Shown: in pieces, positions 27,797-41,600 of the stretch
Layout: each line of letters starts with the position of its first letter
How positions within the stretch are numbered: the first letter of the stretch is position 1
From: Citrus sinensis
Taxonomy: Eukaryota; Streptophyta; Magnoliopsida; Sapindales; Rutaceae
Assembly (NCBI RefSeq): GCF_022201045.2
Contig: NC_068562.1
Coordinates: 5,376,001-5,440,000, forward strand
Length of the DNA: 64,000 bases
Direction of reading: 5' to 3'
Made by a program: the position numbers and the translations under genes
The notes under the pieces: model-generated
Databases searched by the model: none
Told to the model about the DNA's origin: nothing
The model's input: only the letters and a program-made list of their open reading frames with translations

Positions 27797-30670
27797 CTTT
27801 GTTATTTGTTTAATCTAATATTATTGGTCTGACTTGTTTGTTCTGCTTTCTCTGTTTCTATTGTATTACCATGAACACGAACATGCAAAAGCTGGCTCTA
27901 TTTCTGGGTCCGTTTCCTGTTTCTCTCGCCTTTTTCCTTGTTATCTTAATTTCAGAACATGCATGCGGGCCAATGCATAGGCCGATCAATTAGAAATTAA
28001 GAGGGAAAAAGAAAATGGAAAAAAAAAAAAAAAACAAGAGAAAGCAAAAGCAAAGGCAATTAGAAAACACGTACAGAAAGTTCTTTCGAGAAACAAAGAA
28101 ACGTGCAAACACATGGAGATTTAATTGCTTTATGGAGGAGAGCAAAATTCGCCCGATTTCATTGTTGGAACCTTCCTCTTCTCATTATTATAAGTTTATA
28201 ACTTAATTATACATGTTATATTTTTTAGAGAGATCGAGAAATAAAGCTACCCCAAACTTAGTTGTGCTTCAGAATATTCCTTTACTACAGATACACACTA
28301 AGAACTTTTAGATTCATATATTACATTTTTCTTTTTCCAAAAAAGCACCACTTACTCTTTTATATTTCAATAAACAAAAAAATATTCTCCATAATCCCTA
28401 CAAAAATGGCACAAATACCCTTTGCTGTTACATAATATAGTCAAAATTCGATATTGCAATGGGGAGTTTTGTCAATCTCTAGGGTCGGGGACCTATTCAT
28501 CGAGATGGACAAATAAATTTTATCTTGTAATGTAAAACTTGAGGGACCAAGACAATATCATTAAACACCACCATATTTATAAATAATGGACTTGATATTT
28601 ATCCTTAAAAAAAATTAAAAGCAGGCGGTTAAAACTTCTTATCAACTGCAACTTTGAATTTATCTCGAGAAATTCAAAGCAAGGACAGCCAGACACATGA
28701 CATGGCATGCTTTGTATTGCTAGGGTGTAAAGAGCTGTTAATTTTTTTTTTTGTTTCAATAGTATTAAGAATGAGTTTTAAATTGAATTTTAATATTATG
28801 TATCATTCATTTTATTAGATGATTATATGAAATTATTTAACTCTAATTAAAATTTAAATATTAAAATACCTAACTAATATTACTACTTGAAATGATCCGA
28901 CTTTCTTACAAGAGATAGATGATCATGTCTTTCTATTCTTTTTAATTTTTAAGATTAAGAATTGTTTACGATAAGCAACCTGTCAGTCTGGTCCCGACCA
29001 TGATCTTCCTTTTATTTTTTCATGTGAAAGTATCTATTTTTAACGAATGGTCACCGCACGCGTCACGATAACTATACGCTTATGAGTAAGGAGGGGTGTC
29101 TATGTAGGAATCTGGGGGTGCTCAAATAAGGTCGGTATTTCGGTTATCTTTTTTTTTGGACGGACTTGATTGGATGACCCGAACCGTCCAATTCCAATCA
29201 ATTTGCTTTTATTGTAAATATTGTTGTGAAAATCGCCGATTGAGACAACTTTTCTTTGCGAGTTGCGTACAAAGCAATGAAGCATACACTTAATTTTAAT
29301 TAAAGCCGCTAAGATTGAAAATTTGTTATAACCATGGAATTGTCATTTTCAAGGGGAAGAAAGACAATGTAAAATTAGATTACGATGAAACTTGGGTCGT
29401 GGGGCCGGCCCGCCCGCCAGCCAGCCAGGCGAACATCGGTGACCGTCCAACTGGCACCAACACAAAACAAACATCCAACAAGTGCCGAGATGTGGGTCAA
29501 TTGCCCAATTCCCCACAGAATCAATCACAACCTTTCACCTACCACTTTTCCCGGGGTTCCAAATGAAACAGTGAAAGAAACAAGGAAAAATTATCATTTA
29601 AACAATAAACTATTTATTATTATTAATTATTCATAAATATAATGCTATTAAGACTAAATAAATGTAATAATACCATATTTTCAAATGAAGATAATATATA
29701 ATATTATTATTAATTTTTTATGAATATAATACTATTATTTTTAAATAATTTCACTTAGATTGCATAAATTATACTTAATTAAACATAATATTATTATTTT
29801 TCAACAAATATAATATTATTTTATTTTAATAAATATAATGATGAAGAGATGAGGGTGGTAATCACACTCCTCGATAAATAAAATAAAATAAAATAATCCA
29901 CATAGTAAAACTCACCCTCCCTTCTTTAAAATATGTAAATAAAAACTGGAGTAGCAAGCAATTAACACTTTCCCTCTCGAACAAATAAAAACAGTATAAA
30001 TAATTTTCATTTCCCGAGAGGATAGATAGCATCATGAAAAACCAATGATATAAAATGTTTCCTGGTGGAGCAGGACGAACATCCTGGAATCACAAAAATT
30101 GAGAAGTTGACTTGGCTTCTAGCATGAGAAACAAGTGTTAAAGCCTTTTGCTGAACAAAGAATAAAAGAAATCAAAAGGGAAAATTTCGCAGTTTCTATG
30201 CTGTCTCTCATTTATCTACGCCAAGGATAAAGAGAGTTATTTACAGTACATCGAGCTAAATACACGGACATTTTTCACATATTCACCATATCAATATTTA
30301 CAAGAAACAATTTCCACCATATTTCAAGCTGCCCAAATTGGTTGACCCGCTTGCTATTGGACACTAACCATGGAAGGATGACTACAAAATGTGAGATGAA
30401 CTAGGAAACATCTTTAACTTTTCCTGAGTCATCTCCGGATCGAACAAGCAGCTCAATCTTCTGAATTAATCAAATTTTTATCAAAAAAGGAGGAATGTTA
30501 TTTATCCCTAGTGGTCTGCTGACGACGCAGCTGATGCAGACCTAACAATTAGCTGTCCGGCTCCAAATTCATATTCTCTAGTTTTATTACCTTATTTCTT
30601 TGGATCTTCGGGAGGATGAAGAACTACTTCAGAAATAGCCATTCCATGAATGGTAGAATAGCAGTAGGCT
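27797..30670. other. Intergenic, no gene seen
   Basis: Contains the NET2 5' flank, then AT-rich DNA. Around 29580-29840 the words TATTATTATTAAT and GAATATAATACTATTA recur as decayed short repeats. A GC-rich patch lies at 29400-29430. The right end should be the 3' UTR of the minus-strand gene starting at 32451. Confidence 0.5.
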
Positions 30671-32451
30671 TCAGATGTTTTGAAGAGAAGAAAGCCACAG
30701 CTCCATTAAATTGTTTCCTTCTGCATTAGCCAACAAAGTGCAAAGCGCAATCAGCACAATGATAAATTTTATGCCAATCAAGAAAACATACAGAAATGAA
30801 GCCATCCAAACACACAAGTTATAATAAAATGATGAGAATACAGATGAAGGAAAAAAGCCATGAACAGTTATAGGTAACAAGTAACACTCTCATTAACAGA
30901 ACTAAAAACAACAACAAGAGTTTGTGCAAAACCAAATCTGAGAGATTTAAGTCACTCAAGGAGGCAAAATAATGAGAATGACATCCTAGCCCAACCCATT
31001 TCAGAACAGGGGATTCTACAATGATGGAGAACAGCTACAATAAATGAAAAGGTGGCCACCTGAATCAGCTTCCTTCCCCCCCTGGCCATGGATTCTTGAC
31101 ATGTAATCAACGTGGTTCAGGGTATTTGGCAGGTGACAATGTAATATTTCACATGCGCAATCTGCAACAGTTGCATCAGTCTTGTTCAGAGTGTTATGAG
31201 TTTAACTGCTCCATTTGCAGTCAAATTTTGTACACCATGCAACATGGTCCATTAGAATCACTCCAGTCAACTTAATGAAGCTATGCAAAGTAGAAATTGT
31301 ATCCCGTAATTTAGGTCATTTATAAAATGGAATGTATCAATCTTGTAAGAATGGGTCGTGCCTGGTGCTTGATGAATGTGAGATCATGACCCTGCCTTCA
31401 ATATGTTGTTCTGTGGTATCACTGTTCTGAAATCTATTAGGATACCTGAGTCCACACCAATCCCAACTTCCAGTGATGTTCATTCCAGACTATTTCCCAT
31501 GCATACTATTTTTCAATGACATTGGCTTGTAATGTAGAATCTAAGAAACTATAGTGAATATGCATGAAAGTAGTTACAACAAAGCAGATTAACCAATGAA
31601 GAAACAAACAATTGCACAATGATTGCACATTGCATCACTAGTTCCCAAGCCCCAAGCAAATTTGTGTTGTTAAACTAGATGCTAGCAGTATTCAGTCACA
31701 CACAAGATGAAATCACAATAATCATAATAACGAAAAGAATGATGGATAAACTTCTTCACTCTAATCGTGACTGTACATGAACATCAATACAGCCTGAGAT
31801 CTTTTAAATTTGACAAATGAACAGTCAACCACTAAACAAAATGCTAAATGACATTCAGAAACAGCTTATAGAAAACAGTAACTCATAGGAACTTAACAGC
31901 ATTAGGCAGTAAAAACCGCATTAAATAACTCAAAAACTAAATATTCCAAACACGGAATGAAAATATTTGACATAGAAACAGATCATACCATAACCAGGCA
32001 ATAGCTCATGGGGAAGGTTCTTGATAGCATTCAACAGGTGGATATTAGAAGCCTCCTCCAATTCCTTGCAACCAGGACGATAACAAGGAACCAACACCGC
32101 AAAACTATTATCAGACTCATCATCAGTCTGAAAATCAGCCCCATGAGGCTCTAACCACCCGATGGACCAATCAGAATCATCAGATTCAGAACCCGACGAA
32201 CAAAGACCACCATCTGATGGCACCAGCACAACATCATACTCCTTATCCATCTTCTTCCTCTCTTCCCTACTTTGCCATTTCTTCTTAACTTTTCTTGGTG
32301 TTGAAGCTATTCTAGTCGATGGGAATGTCACAGTATCACCAAAAGCCCTTTCATTGGATGATGACGAATTTATAGACCCACTTGAGACAGGCTCTTTCTC
32401 TTTGTTACTATTCCACAACCACCAGGAAAATCTAGTCAAAGAAACTGCCAT
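30671..32451 (-). CDS. Conserved small plant protein of unknown function, 2 exons
   Basis: Exon 1 is 32451-31989 and exon 2 is 30720-30671, which join in frame (donor ATG|GTATGA, acceptor TAATGCAG) to 170 residues. The exon 2 peptide NNLMELWLSSLQNI closes the protein. I recognise the protein as a conserved plant type beginning MAVSLTRFSWWLW, with a basic middle (KWQSREERKKMDKEYDVVLV), an acidic SGSESDDSDWSIGWLEPHG block and SDNSFAVLVPCY. I know no function. No catalytic motif or clear membrane segment is visible apart from the N-terminal aromatic stretch. A TATA-like TATATATAA on the minus strand lies near 33220, about 770 bp upstream of the ATG, so a 5' UTR intron is likely. The intron between the two coding exons is 1268 bp. 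Confidence 0.75.
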
Positions 32452-35400
32452 TTATCAAAAACCAACTAGAATTGCAAGTTGCAAGTGAAGCTCTTTTGCA
32501 AATGGTTAATGCCTGTTGCAGTAACCACTAGATTAGGAAAACCACATCAATATAAAAGATTAAAATAAGAGAAAATATAAATTCAATCTCAAAAACCCAT
32601 CAATCTCAAATTATTGGATTTAATTAACAAAAGTCAAAAAATGGCAAAAATAGCTAAAGCATAATCAGTGAAAACAAAAACATGCCTCCCAAATTACTGC
32701 ACTTAGCCCATGCGAAGTACTATAAATAGAAACATTAAAACACTTAAAACTCTCAACAAAAACAACCGAATGTTACCAAAGATATTATGACTTAAATTAT
32801 AAAGCCGTTAAAAATAATAATTTTTAAATTTTTTATCAACAACAAAATAATTAAAAGAAAATCTAGAAATCGAAAATTACGGAGAAATTTTCTTGCTTAG
32901 TTCAACATTAATTTCCAAAATCATCAACTCGAACCAAACAAAACGAAAGCCACGACCTTGAGGGGTAAACTCGAAATTTTCTGTGATCGCAGAGGATCAA
33001 ACGGTCAAATTCTACCGGAAAATCACGGGAAAACAAAAAAAAATTGCGGGAAAAAAAATCGATACTTTATAAGCAACTGAGTTCACTTTAAGAACCGGAA
33101 ACTCATCACCGGAGAGAGAAACAATCTGTAATCAAAATTACAGAACTAGGCCTCACTCATTCTCAGTCTCCGTCCCTCTCCCTCTCAACTGAGGAAAAAA
33201 GCTCGTCTTTTCGGTGTTTATATATAAGCGCACGCAAGGGCTTTTTTATTTTTTTAAAAAAAATTAAGGAAACGCTTTCTACTCCTTTTTGTATTTTTGT
33301 ATTCTGTGGAAAGCAACATCGGACGGTTCAGATTAGAAGGTGCTGCTGTGATGAGACTATTAAAAAGTTAAAATGATTATAAAATGTTGGTGATGAAATA
33401 GCTGCCGTCGATTGGCTGACACCCTGAGAATGAGAACCGTACAAATTTGCTGATGTGGGTGGCTAAAGCCCCAATCATTGCTTAGTGTGCGGTTCAAGTT
33501 AATGACACGTGTATATTAATCAGCCTTTGGTTTTGGAATCCCAATAAAATTTAGTAAAATAATTCAGATAAAGATATAAGTTGGTCAAATTTGATTGAAT
33601 TATTTAGTATAATAATAAATTTGTATTAAAAAATAAATTGCCAGTGTCATGGTAACATAATATCCTTGGTATTTTCCCTTTGTTTTCAATTTCAGATAAT
33701 TTTTTTTTAACGTTACAACTTACAAGTACAATTACGCTGCGGATTTAGTATCTAATGTAACTAAAAAAAATCATGAATAAATATTAACGTAGTCCTCTAG
33801 TTGGTATTAATTTTAACCCAACATTATGATTAAACGTTTAATGTAAAACAATAATTTGTCATGTGTCAATGCACAGATTCTGAATATTGTATTCGAGATG
33901 ATGAGCAATCATCATCGCTTTCGTTGGATGGACGTGGGTCGAGAGGGCTCATTTTTTGGGGCTATTAGCATGTGCTCACTATGAACATTCATTTAGCTCA
34001 TTATTACCATTCTTTCTATAAAAGCGGCAGAAATTATTGGGAATGAGATGCATAAATTTAAAAAAAAAAAATCTTTTGAGAATAATTTTATTGATACGTT
34101 ATGGCAAATGTAACCATTATGACTTCATAATATGGAACGGAAATTGCCTTGATATTTCAAAAGAGAAAATTTAGAGAGAAAAAAAAATGAGGCTATCCTC
34201 GAAGGAGAAGGTTGAGTGTTCCAAAAGGCATTGAATAATTAGTGTGGAAAATAAAAAAAAAAAGAGAGTGAGGAAAAAAAAGAATGGGTTTCTTGACCAA
34301 GAAAAATTTCAAAGAAATTATGGTGCGGCATCTTACTTTCTTTCACTATTTTTACACTTTATGCGGTGAAATGAAATCATATCGCAGTGGTTTTTTTTTT
34401 TTAAAAAAAATTATCTGAAATATCTGATAAACATGATGATGTGCAACAAGAATCTATTCATGCTGAACTTTTCTCACACAAATTTAATTTAAAATATAAA
34501 ACTAGAAAAAAATAAAAGAAAGGTTAAAAAAATTAAAAATAAATAAAAGAACTTGAAATTTTTCAATGACCCACATCGGTGTTAGAGTTAGTGGACACTA
34601 ATCAATCAAGCATATAATACACATAGCTATGTGGCAATAAAGATTTGGATATCTACTACCTAGGACTCTAGGAGACTTTGGCATCATCGTAAACAAGTGG
34701 CCGGTATATTTGATTGATTTTTGTTCTTAGCCTTTTCCATTTTTAAATTGTTTATTAATTTATTATTTGGCTTAAATCATGGCCAGCTCTTCGTTGGTCT
34801 ACAATTTTGCAGGAGTCATCCTCCAATTATCCACATCTATTGAATAGCTAATGGCTAGCCATGCTATTCGATGAGTTTCTTTTTGAAACATTTTTAAAGA
34901 ATATGATTCCCATCACCATGATGATCGTTTAAGACTTTTGAATGGAATTGTCAATTTGGTCGCAAAGTAAAATAAGAAATAAAGCCCACTTGCGCAAATT
35001 GCAATGGCTAGAGACTTGAGAGTTGAGAGAGTGAAAGAAAAACGGCCAAAAGCAGAATCTAGGCCTGACCAGTGGCCACTTTTGCCCTGATCATGACTCA
35101 TGAGTTCTCCATCAGCCCTAGTGAACTTTTCTGCCTCCACTTTCAAGCACGACCATGTGCCTCGCACCACCGTATCCAATACGACAAAAACAATTAACAT
35201 TGAATTGATGATACAATTTTTTTTTTTCTCTTTCCTCTTTCTCACCTTATCATTTTGGCAAAGTGATGCAAGAATTTTTCCTGGGCTGAGCAGCATGAGT
35301 CCCTTTATTTAAAGAAAAGAAAGGAAAAGACAAATCTTTATATATATAAGCATTGCAAAAGCTGGATTCATACAAATTTGCCATTTTTTGAAAATATTAC

Positions 35401-35699
35401 ATTTCATTGGTAGCGATGAATCCGGCAAATGGCAATGACTGTGACGCCTTTCTCTCTTATCGACCGCTTCTTAATCACAACTGTTTTAATCTACTGAAAT
35501 ATTCGAAAAACTGTTCGAAATTGCTTCTTTGATATAATGGCTTCTGCTTTTATTCTCTGCCTTTCAATAACTAAAAATGGTGAAGGTACAATTCTTTACT
35601 ATAGATGTGTCTTGGTTTATTATTATTCTTAGACCAAATTACGAAGGCCAAAACCTTTTAAAAAAAAACATATACTACTTAATAAAAAAATTCCACAAA

Positions 35700-36420
35700 A
35701 AAAAAAGACCTAAGAGTGAATATCAACAAAATATTCAAGGCTGTAATTTTATAAAAATGATCTATGACTATTCTCTATAAGAATGGTCTTGGTACTTATA
35801 AAAATATTTAGAGTAAATTGCCTAAGGGCGTGATTCTACACAAATGACTTATGTTCATTCCCAACAAGAATGACTTTGATATTTAGACAATTCTAAATAA
35901 ATTGCCTAAAAGCAAGAATCAACAAAACACCTGAGGGTATAACTTTACAAAAATGACATAAGACTATTCTCTACAAGAATGACTTAGGTATAAGAAAAAT
36001 ACTTCGCATAATACATCTAAAGGCAAATATATGTTCTACGAAATAAGCTTATGTGCCCATAAACATTATATAAAGAGTAATGATACAACCACAAACTCTT
36101 ATTTTGTACAAACTGATGTGACACGATAAGATTGGTTGAATGAAAATATCACTTGGCCCACATGATTTGTTTTTATTAATTTATATTTTCATTCAACCAA
36201 TCTTATCATGCCACATCAGTTTATACAAGAGTTTGTGGCTGTATCATTACTCTTATACAAAACATGTCCATGGGCAAACACACGTTCTATGGAATCAGCT
36301 TACAAACTATCATATGTTCTATAGAATGTGCCGATTGGTGCATACTTTACATAAAAGTGCCTACAGGCAAACATTCTAAGGAAGTACCTACGGACAAAAT
36401 TTTACAAATATGCATGTGTA
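35700..36420. repeat. Decayed tandem repeats, unit about 200 bp, interrupted by a MITE
   Basis: The block ATCAACAAAATATTCAAGG through AGAATGGTCTTGG near 35720-35790 recurs near 35918-35980 as ATCAACAAAACACCTGAGG through AGAATGACTTAGG. Words such as ACAAAAATGA, GACTATTCTCTA and GCCTAAAGG return further right. Substitutions are many. No coding frame. Confidence 0.6.
36074..36253. mobile_element. MITE with about 75-bp inverted arms
   Basis: AGAGTAATGATACAACCACA at the left end is mirrored by the right end near 36253. The arms pair over about 75 bp each, leaving about 30 bp in the centre. The complementarity is high, so this is a short, non-coding, foldback DNA transposon. The target duplication is not resolved (TATA on both sides). 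Confidence 0.85.
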
Positions 36421-37609
36421 AATATTGTTAAAAATAACTTACATCCATACTTACAGAGAATGAACTAGGGTCAATTAATTAGAAAATATTCTAAGTACTT
36501 ATAGTTACAAGTAATAACTTCATAAAATTTGCTTGCTGGCAAAATATTTCAAAATAAATCTTTTTGTGAGGAATTAATTGTCAATATTTAAAAAAAAAAA
36601 TCAACACAAGTGATTCAAGTTCAAGGCCATTGAAAGTGAAGGGTCAAAAATCAAGACATGTGTCCAAATAAGACGTGTCAGAAACAAATCTTGACGCTTA
36701 TTAATGGGTTTTTTCATACACGGCTTTGTGGACGCAAGTTATAATGACAATGCCACATGTCATGATGACTACTCCACACTATGTTTTAAGTTACTTATAT
36801 AAATCAATTATTAACAGTTATTATTTTTTCATTAGCGTTCCTAACGCGTGGTATAAATGTATAATACCAAAATAACCCTCCAAAATTTTAAATCAGCCTT
36901 CACTAGTCTTCTCATCACTCAAATTCGGTGTATTAAAAGGCCCTGGGCCCCTGGCTCTGGCTGGAAATTATTTTGCCCCTTGTTACAAATGAGAAAAATT
37001 TTATTAAAGCATTGGCTGGAAGTAGTGACAAATAATGTCGAAGATTAACATTCTTTTTTGAGCAATAAGAATTCCTTCACGATTTTTTGGTTGTCTCCCT
37101 TTTGATTCATCCTTTTTTTTATTTTCTTTTAAAGTTTTCCATAGTTGAAGCATTTGTCATTTTCACACAGAACATTAGAAAATGAGGAGGATCTTATCGC
37201 ACATGGGGCTTATTTGGGGTATTTTCAGAATGTTGCAGCCCAACCTCGTCGTTGTTGGGCTGGGAAATAAGCAAACCAATAACTGACTAGCCTATTATCC
37301 TCCAACGGCCAGTAGTACTTTTCAAAAATAAAAAGATAAAGAAGGGCGTACGTACGATTGATCCAAACTAACGTCGTTAGTCTAACGGTAACGCGTCGTC
37401 AAACTCCGTCACCCAAATTTCAAATCCGAAAGCCCTCTCGTTATTAACAACGGCTCTTTTCTTTGGGTCTCTCATTTCTTTTCTTTTGCATTTTCTTTCT
37501 TCCAAGTAGATCAAGAGCCAGAAAATCACAAAACACTTGCACCCGAAAGAAGAAAAAAGAGAAAATAGAAGAAACTTCTCTAATGAAGAATCACTAATCT
37601 GAAGATCAG

Positions 37610-38622
37610 GTACTCATTTGGGTCTCTGATATCCTTCCATTAACATGTTTAGTTTACTGAGAAATTGCAGGAAAAGAAGAGAGTTCACAATAGCCATTCG
37701 TGTTTTTCTTTTTCATTTTCTATGCCTCAGCAATCAAATATGGGAATTATTTCTTTTCTGGTTTATGTTCTTGCCCTTGAAATTATAGGAAGTTCGTTTC
37801 AGGCCCGTGCGCTAGTCTAGGGTGTTTGTTTTATGCTTATGAGTTCAATTCTTTTTATGTTCGTTGGTTTTTAATTTCTGTATCTTGGATTAGCCTGCTG
37901 TTGATGCCATGAAAACTTTGATCTTGAATTCTTTGCCGTGTTCTTAACCTAAAGAAGCATGAAGTTAGTCCCAATGCTTGAAATATTTGATGCCTTTTCT
38001 TTTGTGATTGATTTTTAAATTAACATTTATCATATTAGTAAATGAAGCAATTGTAATGAGCCTCAGTCTAGAATATGTCTGGTTTTGATGGACCAATTAA
38101 GGGCACATTTTTTTTTTCTGTGCTAAAGAAACAAAAATTGTTCAATCGATGATATATTTTAGCCCAACACCTTCATGTTTTATTTTTTTCGTGAGTATTA
38201 CTCATCATTTCTCTTAATGGAAAACATTTAAAGTAAGATACTTACACCTTTTTTCAACTGTCAGCAGGCGATAAGCAAAAGAGTTAATGGATTTTGAAGT
38301 GCCTTATTATGCATTTTCATCTCCTCAATCCGCCACAATTGCTTTTATTTTTTATTCCTTCTGTTCTTTTGTCATTAACTACAGGGAAACAAATTTACTC
38401 TTTTGCGAATTATAGGATGGACTCAGGATGAATTTATTAAAATAGAAAGGCACTGAGGATAAGTGAGAGCTTTAGGAATTCTGATCAATGATATATTGAG
38501 AAGACATTACGAGTTGAATTTCTTGCTAGCAGTAGTTTTGATTTCTTTTTATTATCTGATATCACAATGTATTTATTTTCCATTTCAACTTGTAATCTAA
38601 TTTTCGATTTTCTCATTAACAG
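37610..38622 (+). other. 5' UTR intron of the coiled-coil gene
   Basis: Donor CAG|GTACTC at 37609/37610 and acceptor TTAACAG ending at 38622 bound an intron of about 1 kb between a leader exon and the coding exon, 39 bases before the ATG. Inferred from splice signals. Confidence 0.55.
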
Positions 38623-38661
38623 ATATTTATCTCAGAACTATATATTTGGAGAAACACGAAA

Positions 38662-41600
38662 ATGGAAAGGATCTATGAAGAGCTAGACGAAATTAAAGCT
38701 GAAAATGAGAAGCTCAGGGCTGATTGCAAAAGCAAATCAGAACTATGTGGGAACTTGAAGAAAGCTCACAATGAGCACCTGCTTAAAATTCAGGAAGCCA
38801 ATTTGAAAGTTGAGAAGCAGGCTCGAGAGTTGAATGAAAAGACAGAAGAGATCTCTGAGGTGAAGCAACTGTTTGAAGGTCTTAAACGCAGTTTAACTGA
38901 AAAAGAATCGATCATCAAATGTCTTGGTGCTGCTAATGATAAGCTTAGATTTGATTTTAATGAGAAGTGCCGAAAATTGGAAGAACAAAATAGAGTGCTG
39001 GTATTGGCTTTAGATGAGGCAAACGAGAAGAACATTGATCAAGAGCAGAAGGTTAATGTTTTCAAGGCAGAGATTGAAGGCCTCAAGGGGCTTTTATCTG
39101 CTTCACAGAAGAAGTGTGTGAAGGCGGAGAGCGAAGCCAAAGCTCCAAAAAAACTAAGAGAAAGAGATGATATGTTGCTCAAATTAGAGGATGAAAACAG
39201 CAAATTTGAGAATCAGCTAAAGTGGAAGAAGGAGCAGTTTAAACATCTAGAAGAAGCACATGAGAAGCTTAAAGATCAGTTCAGAACGTGCAAGAAAGAG
39301 TGGGAGCATGAGAGGTCTACTCTGCTTGATGCGATTTCTTCACTCCAAACAAGCTTAGATTCTCAGACCAGAATCTCAGGAGATCTTCAGAACCGGTTGC
39401 AGCTGTGCAACCAAGCCCTTTCTCACGAAGAAAGTCGGAGAAAGTACCTGGAAGTTCAAGTTTCTGAATTCAGAACACATTATGATAATACTTTTGCGGA
39501 GTACCAAGACGCAAAGTCTCAACTGGAATGCTTGACCAATCAGAGAGACAAGGAAATTGCAGCTCTGAGACATTCACTGGGCACAAAAGAGACATTTTAT
39601 AAGGAAATGGAATACCAGGCGACAAAGCTAGAGAGAGAAAATCAAGAGTTGCTGATGTCCCTTAAAGAACTCCAGGAAGCTCAGATTCAGAAAGCGGGCA
39701 GTTCTTCTTCTTTGGCAAAACTGCGAAACAAGCTCAGGAGTGTAGAGCAGATGCACAGGGATTGTTCTGCAAATCTTAGAGCTAAGGAAGCTGAATGGAG
39801 CTCTCAAATGCAACAAATGGATGCAGAGATGAATGGTTACAGGTCTGAATTAGAAAGAAAGGATGCTGCGTTAAAAGAACTCAAGATGGAATTGGAGGAC
39901 TATCACTCTTTGACTTTGCAGTTGAAAATGCAGAATGAGGAGATTTCAGTGATGCTACTGGTGTTGAAGGCAGGAGTATCTGAGGTTCAATTTAAGCTTG
40001 AACAGCTTGGGGGCAAAAGGGACATCAGCAGCAGAGAGAGCAAAGATCATGTTAATCTACTGATGAAGCAGCTAGAGATGAAGAGTGCTGCTTTGGCTAA
40101 AGCCCAGACAGATATTGAAGAAGAACATGAGAAGACAGCATCTTTGTTGAGGAGGATTGAATCATTTGATCGTATTGAAGAGCGCTCGCTACTAATGCAG
40201 AAGGAGCTTGATAGGTATAAGGAAGCTCTTGAGGAATCATCCAAGTGCCAGTTGGGATTAAAGGAGCAAGTTTTGCTGATTGAATGTGATTATAAAAAGA
40301 AACTTGGAGAAGTTTACGATGCCTTAGATGCAGCAAATCTTGAATTGGCCGAAGAGAGGAAGAAGACAGCATCTTTATCAACAGCGGTTGAATCCGTGCA
40401 TCATATTGAAGAGCAGCCGGTACTAATGCAGAAGGAGCTGGAAAATTACCAAGAAATGTTGGAAAAGTCACTCAGATGCCAACGTCACTTAGAAGAGCAA
40501 GCTAAGCAGATTGAAAGTGACTCAGAAAAGAAACTTGGAGAAGTTTCTAATGCATTAGATATAGCAAATCTGGAATTGGCCAAAGAACGTGAGAAGACGG
40601 CTTCTTTATCAGAGGTGGTTGAGTCTTTAGATCATATTGAAGAGCAGCGGGTTCGAATGGAGAAGGAGCTGCAGAAGAACAAAGAAAAGTTGGAGGAAGC
40701 ATCCAGGTACCAACTTTGCATAGAAGAAAAAGCTAAGCAGATGGAGAGCGACTCAAAAAGGAAACTCCAGGAAGCCACCGATGCCTTAGGTATAGCAAAC
40801 TCCGAATTGGCTGAGAAAACCAGTGAAGGACATCAGATAGAATTTGAATTGTGGATTTGGAAGTCTATTGCCGAGCGTCTAAAATTTGAGCTTGAAGAAA
40901 ATCAGGAGCTGCGTAAAGAATTAGAAGCTTCTCTTCTTGCACAAGTGGAGGTTGGGGAAGTCATCAAACAAGAGAATTGTGGCCTCACCCACTCATTAGA
41001 AGAGAGAGACAGCAGAATAAGTAAGTTCCAGCAGCAGATTTTGTCACTGGAGCAAGACCTCAAACTGAAAGCATTAGAGGCTGCGAGTAATGCAAGAATG
41101 GAGACAGCAATGTCCTTTGAGATAGAGAAACAGTGGTTTTCACAAATTACAAAGGAGAAGGATGAAATTTTGGAGGATCTCCAGAGACAGATTGGATGGC
41201 TGGAGGAAGAATCCTTGAGAAGAGAACTTGAAAGTTCCCTGCTCACACAGATATGTGCAGAGCGGTCATTTGAGCATGAAAAAGAGAGTCTTATCCAGCT
41301 ACTAGAAGAGAAAAACCAGAAAATAGATGACCTCTTGCAGCTCGTGAGGTCACTGGAAGAGAGATTTAATAGCTCTCTGAACTCCTTTTCTTCACAGCTT
41401 GCTGGAAAGCAGGCAGAGATCAGTTTGGCCATTGAAGCCTGGGAGAAGATTTCAGCAGCAGAGACTTTGGCTATGCTAGAAATTGAAGAAAAGAAGTTGA
41501 TGATTGTCGAGCTGGAGGATGAGATTTCTAATGTACAGCAGAAGCTGGAGTTGCAGGAAAAATCCTTGTCTCATTCAAAACATCAAGCACAGAAGATTGA

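Larger units (their letters stand above)
32452..37430. other. Long intergenic region with decayed repeats and a MITE
   Basis: The first 800 bp form the 5' region of the gene at 32451. From 33240 on it is A/T-rich with homopolymer tracts. Repeats and a MITE at 35700-36420 are listed separately. A frame at 34913-35296 (-) has no recognisable domain and is judged accidental. The last few hundred bases lead into the 5' UTR of the coiled-coil gene. Confidence 0.5.

Noticed and set aside
29385-29636. GC-rich frames near 29400
   Set aside because: Overlapping frames of similar length with no domain; looks non-coding.
34913-35296. 127-residue minus-strand frame
   Set aside because: No resemblance to a family, no splice context, poly-Lys from a T-run.
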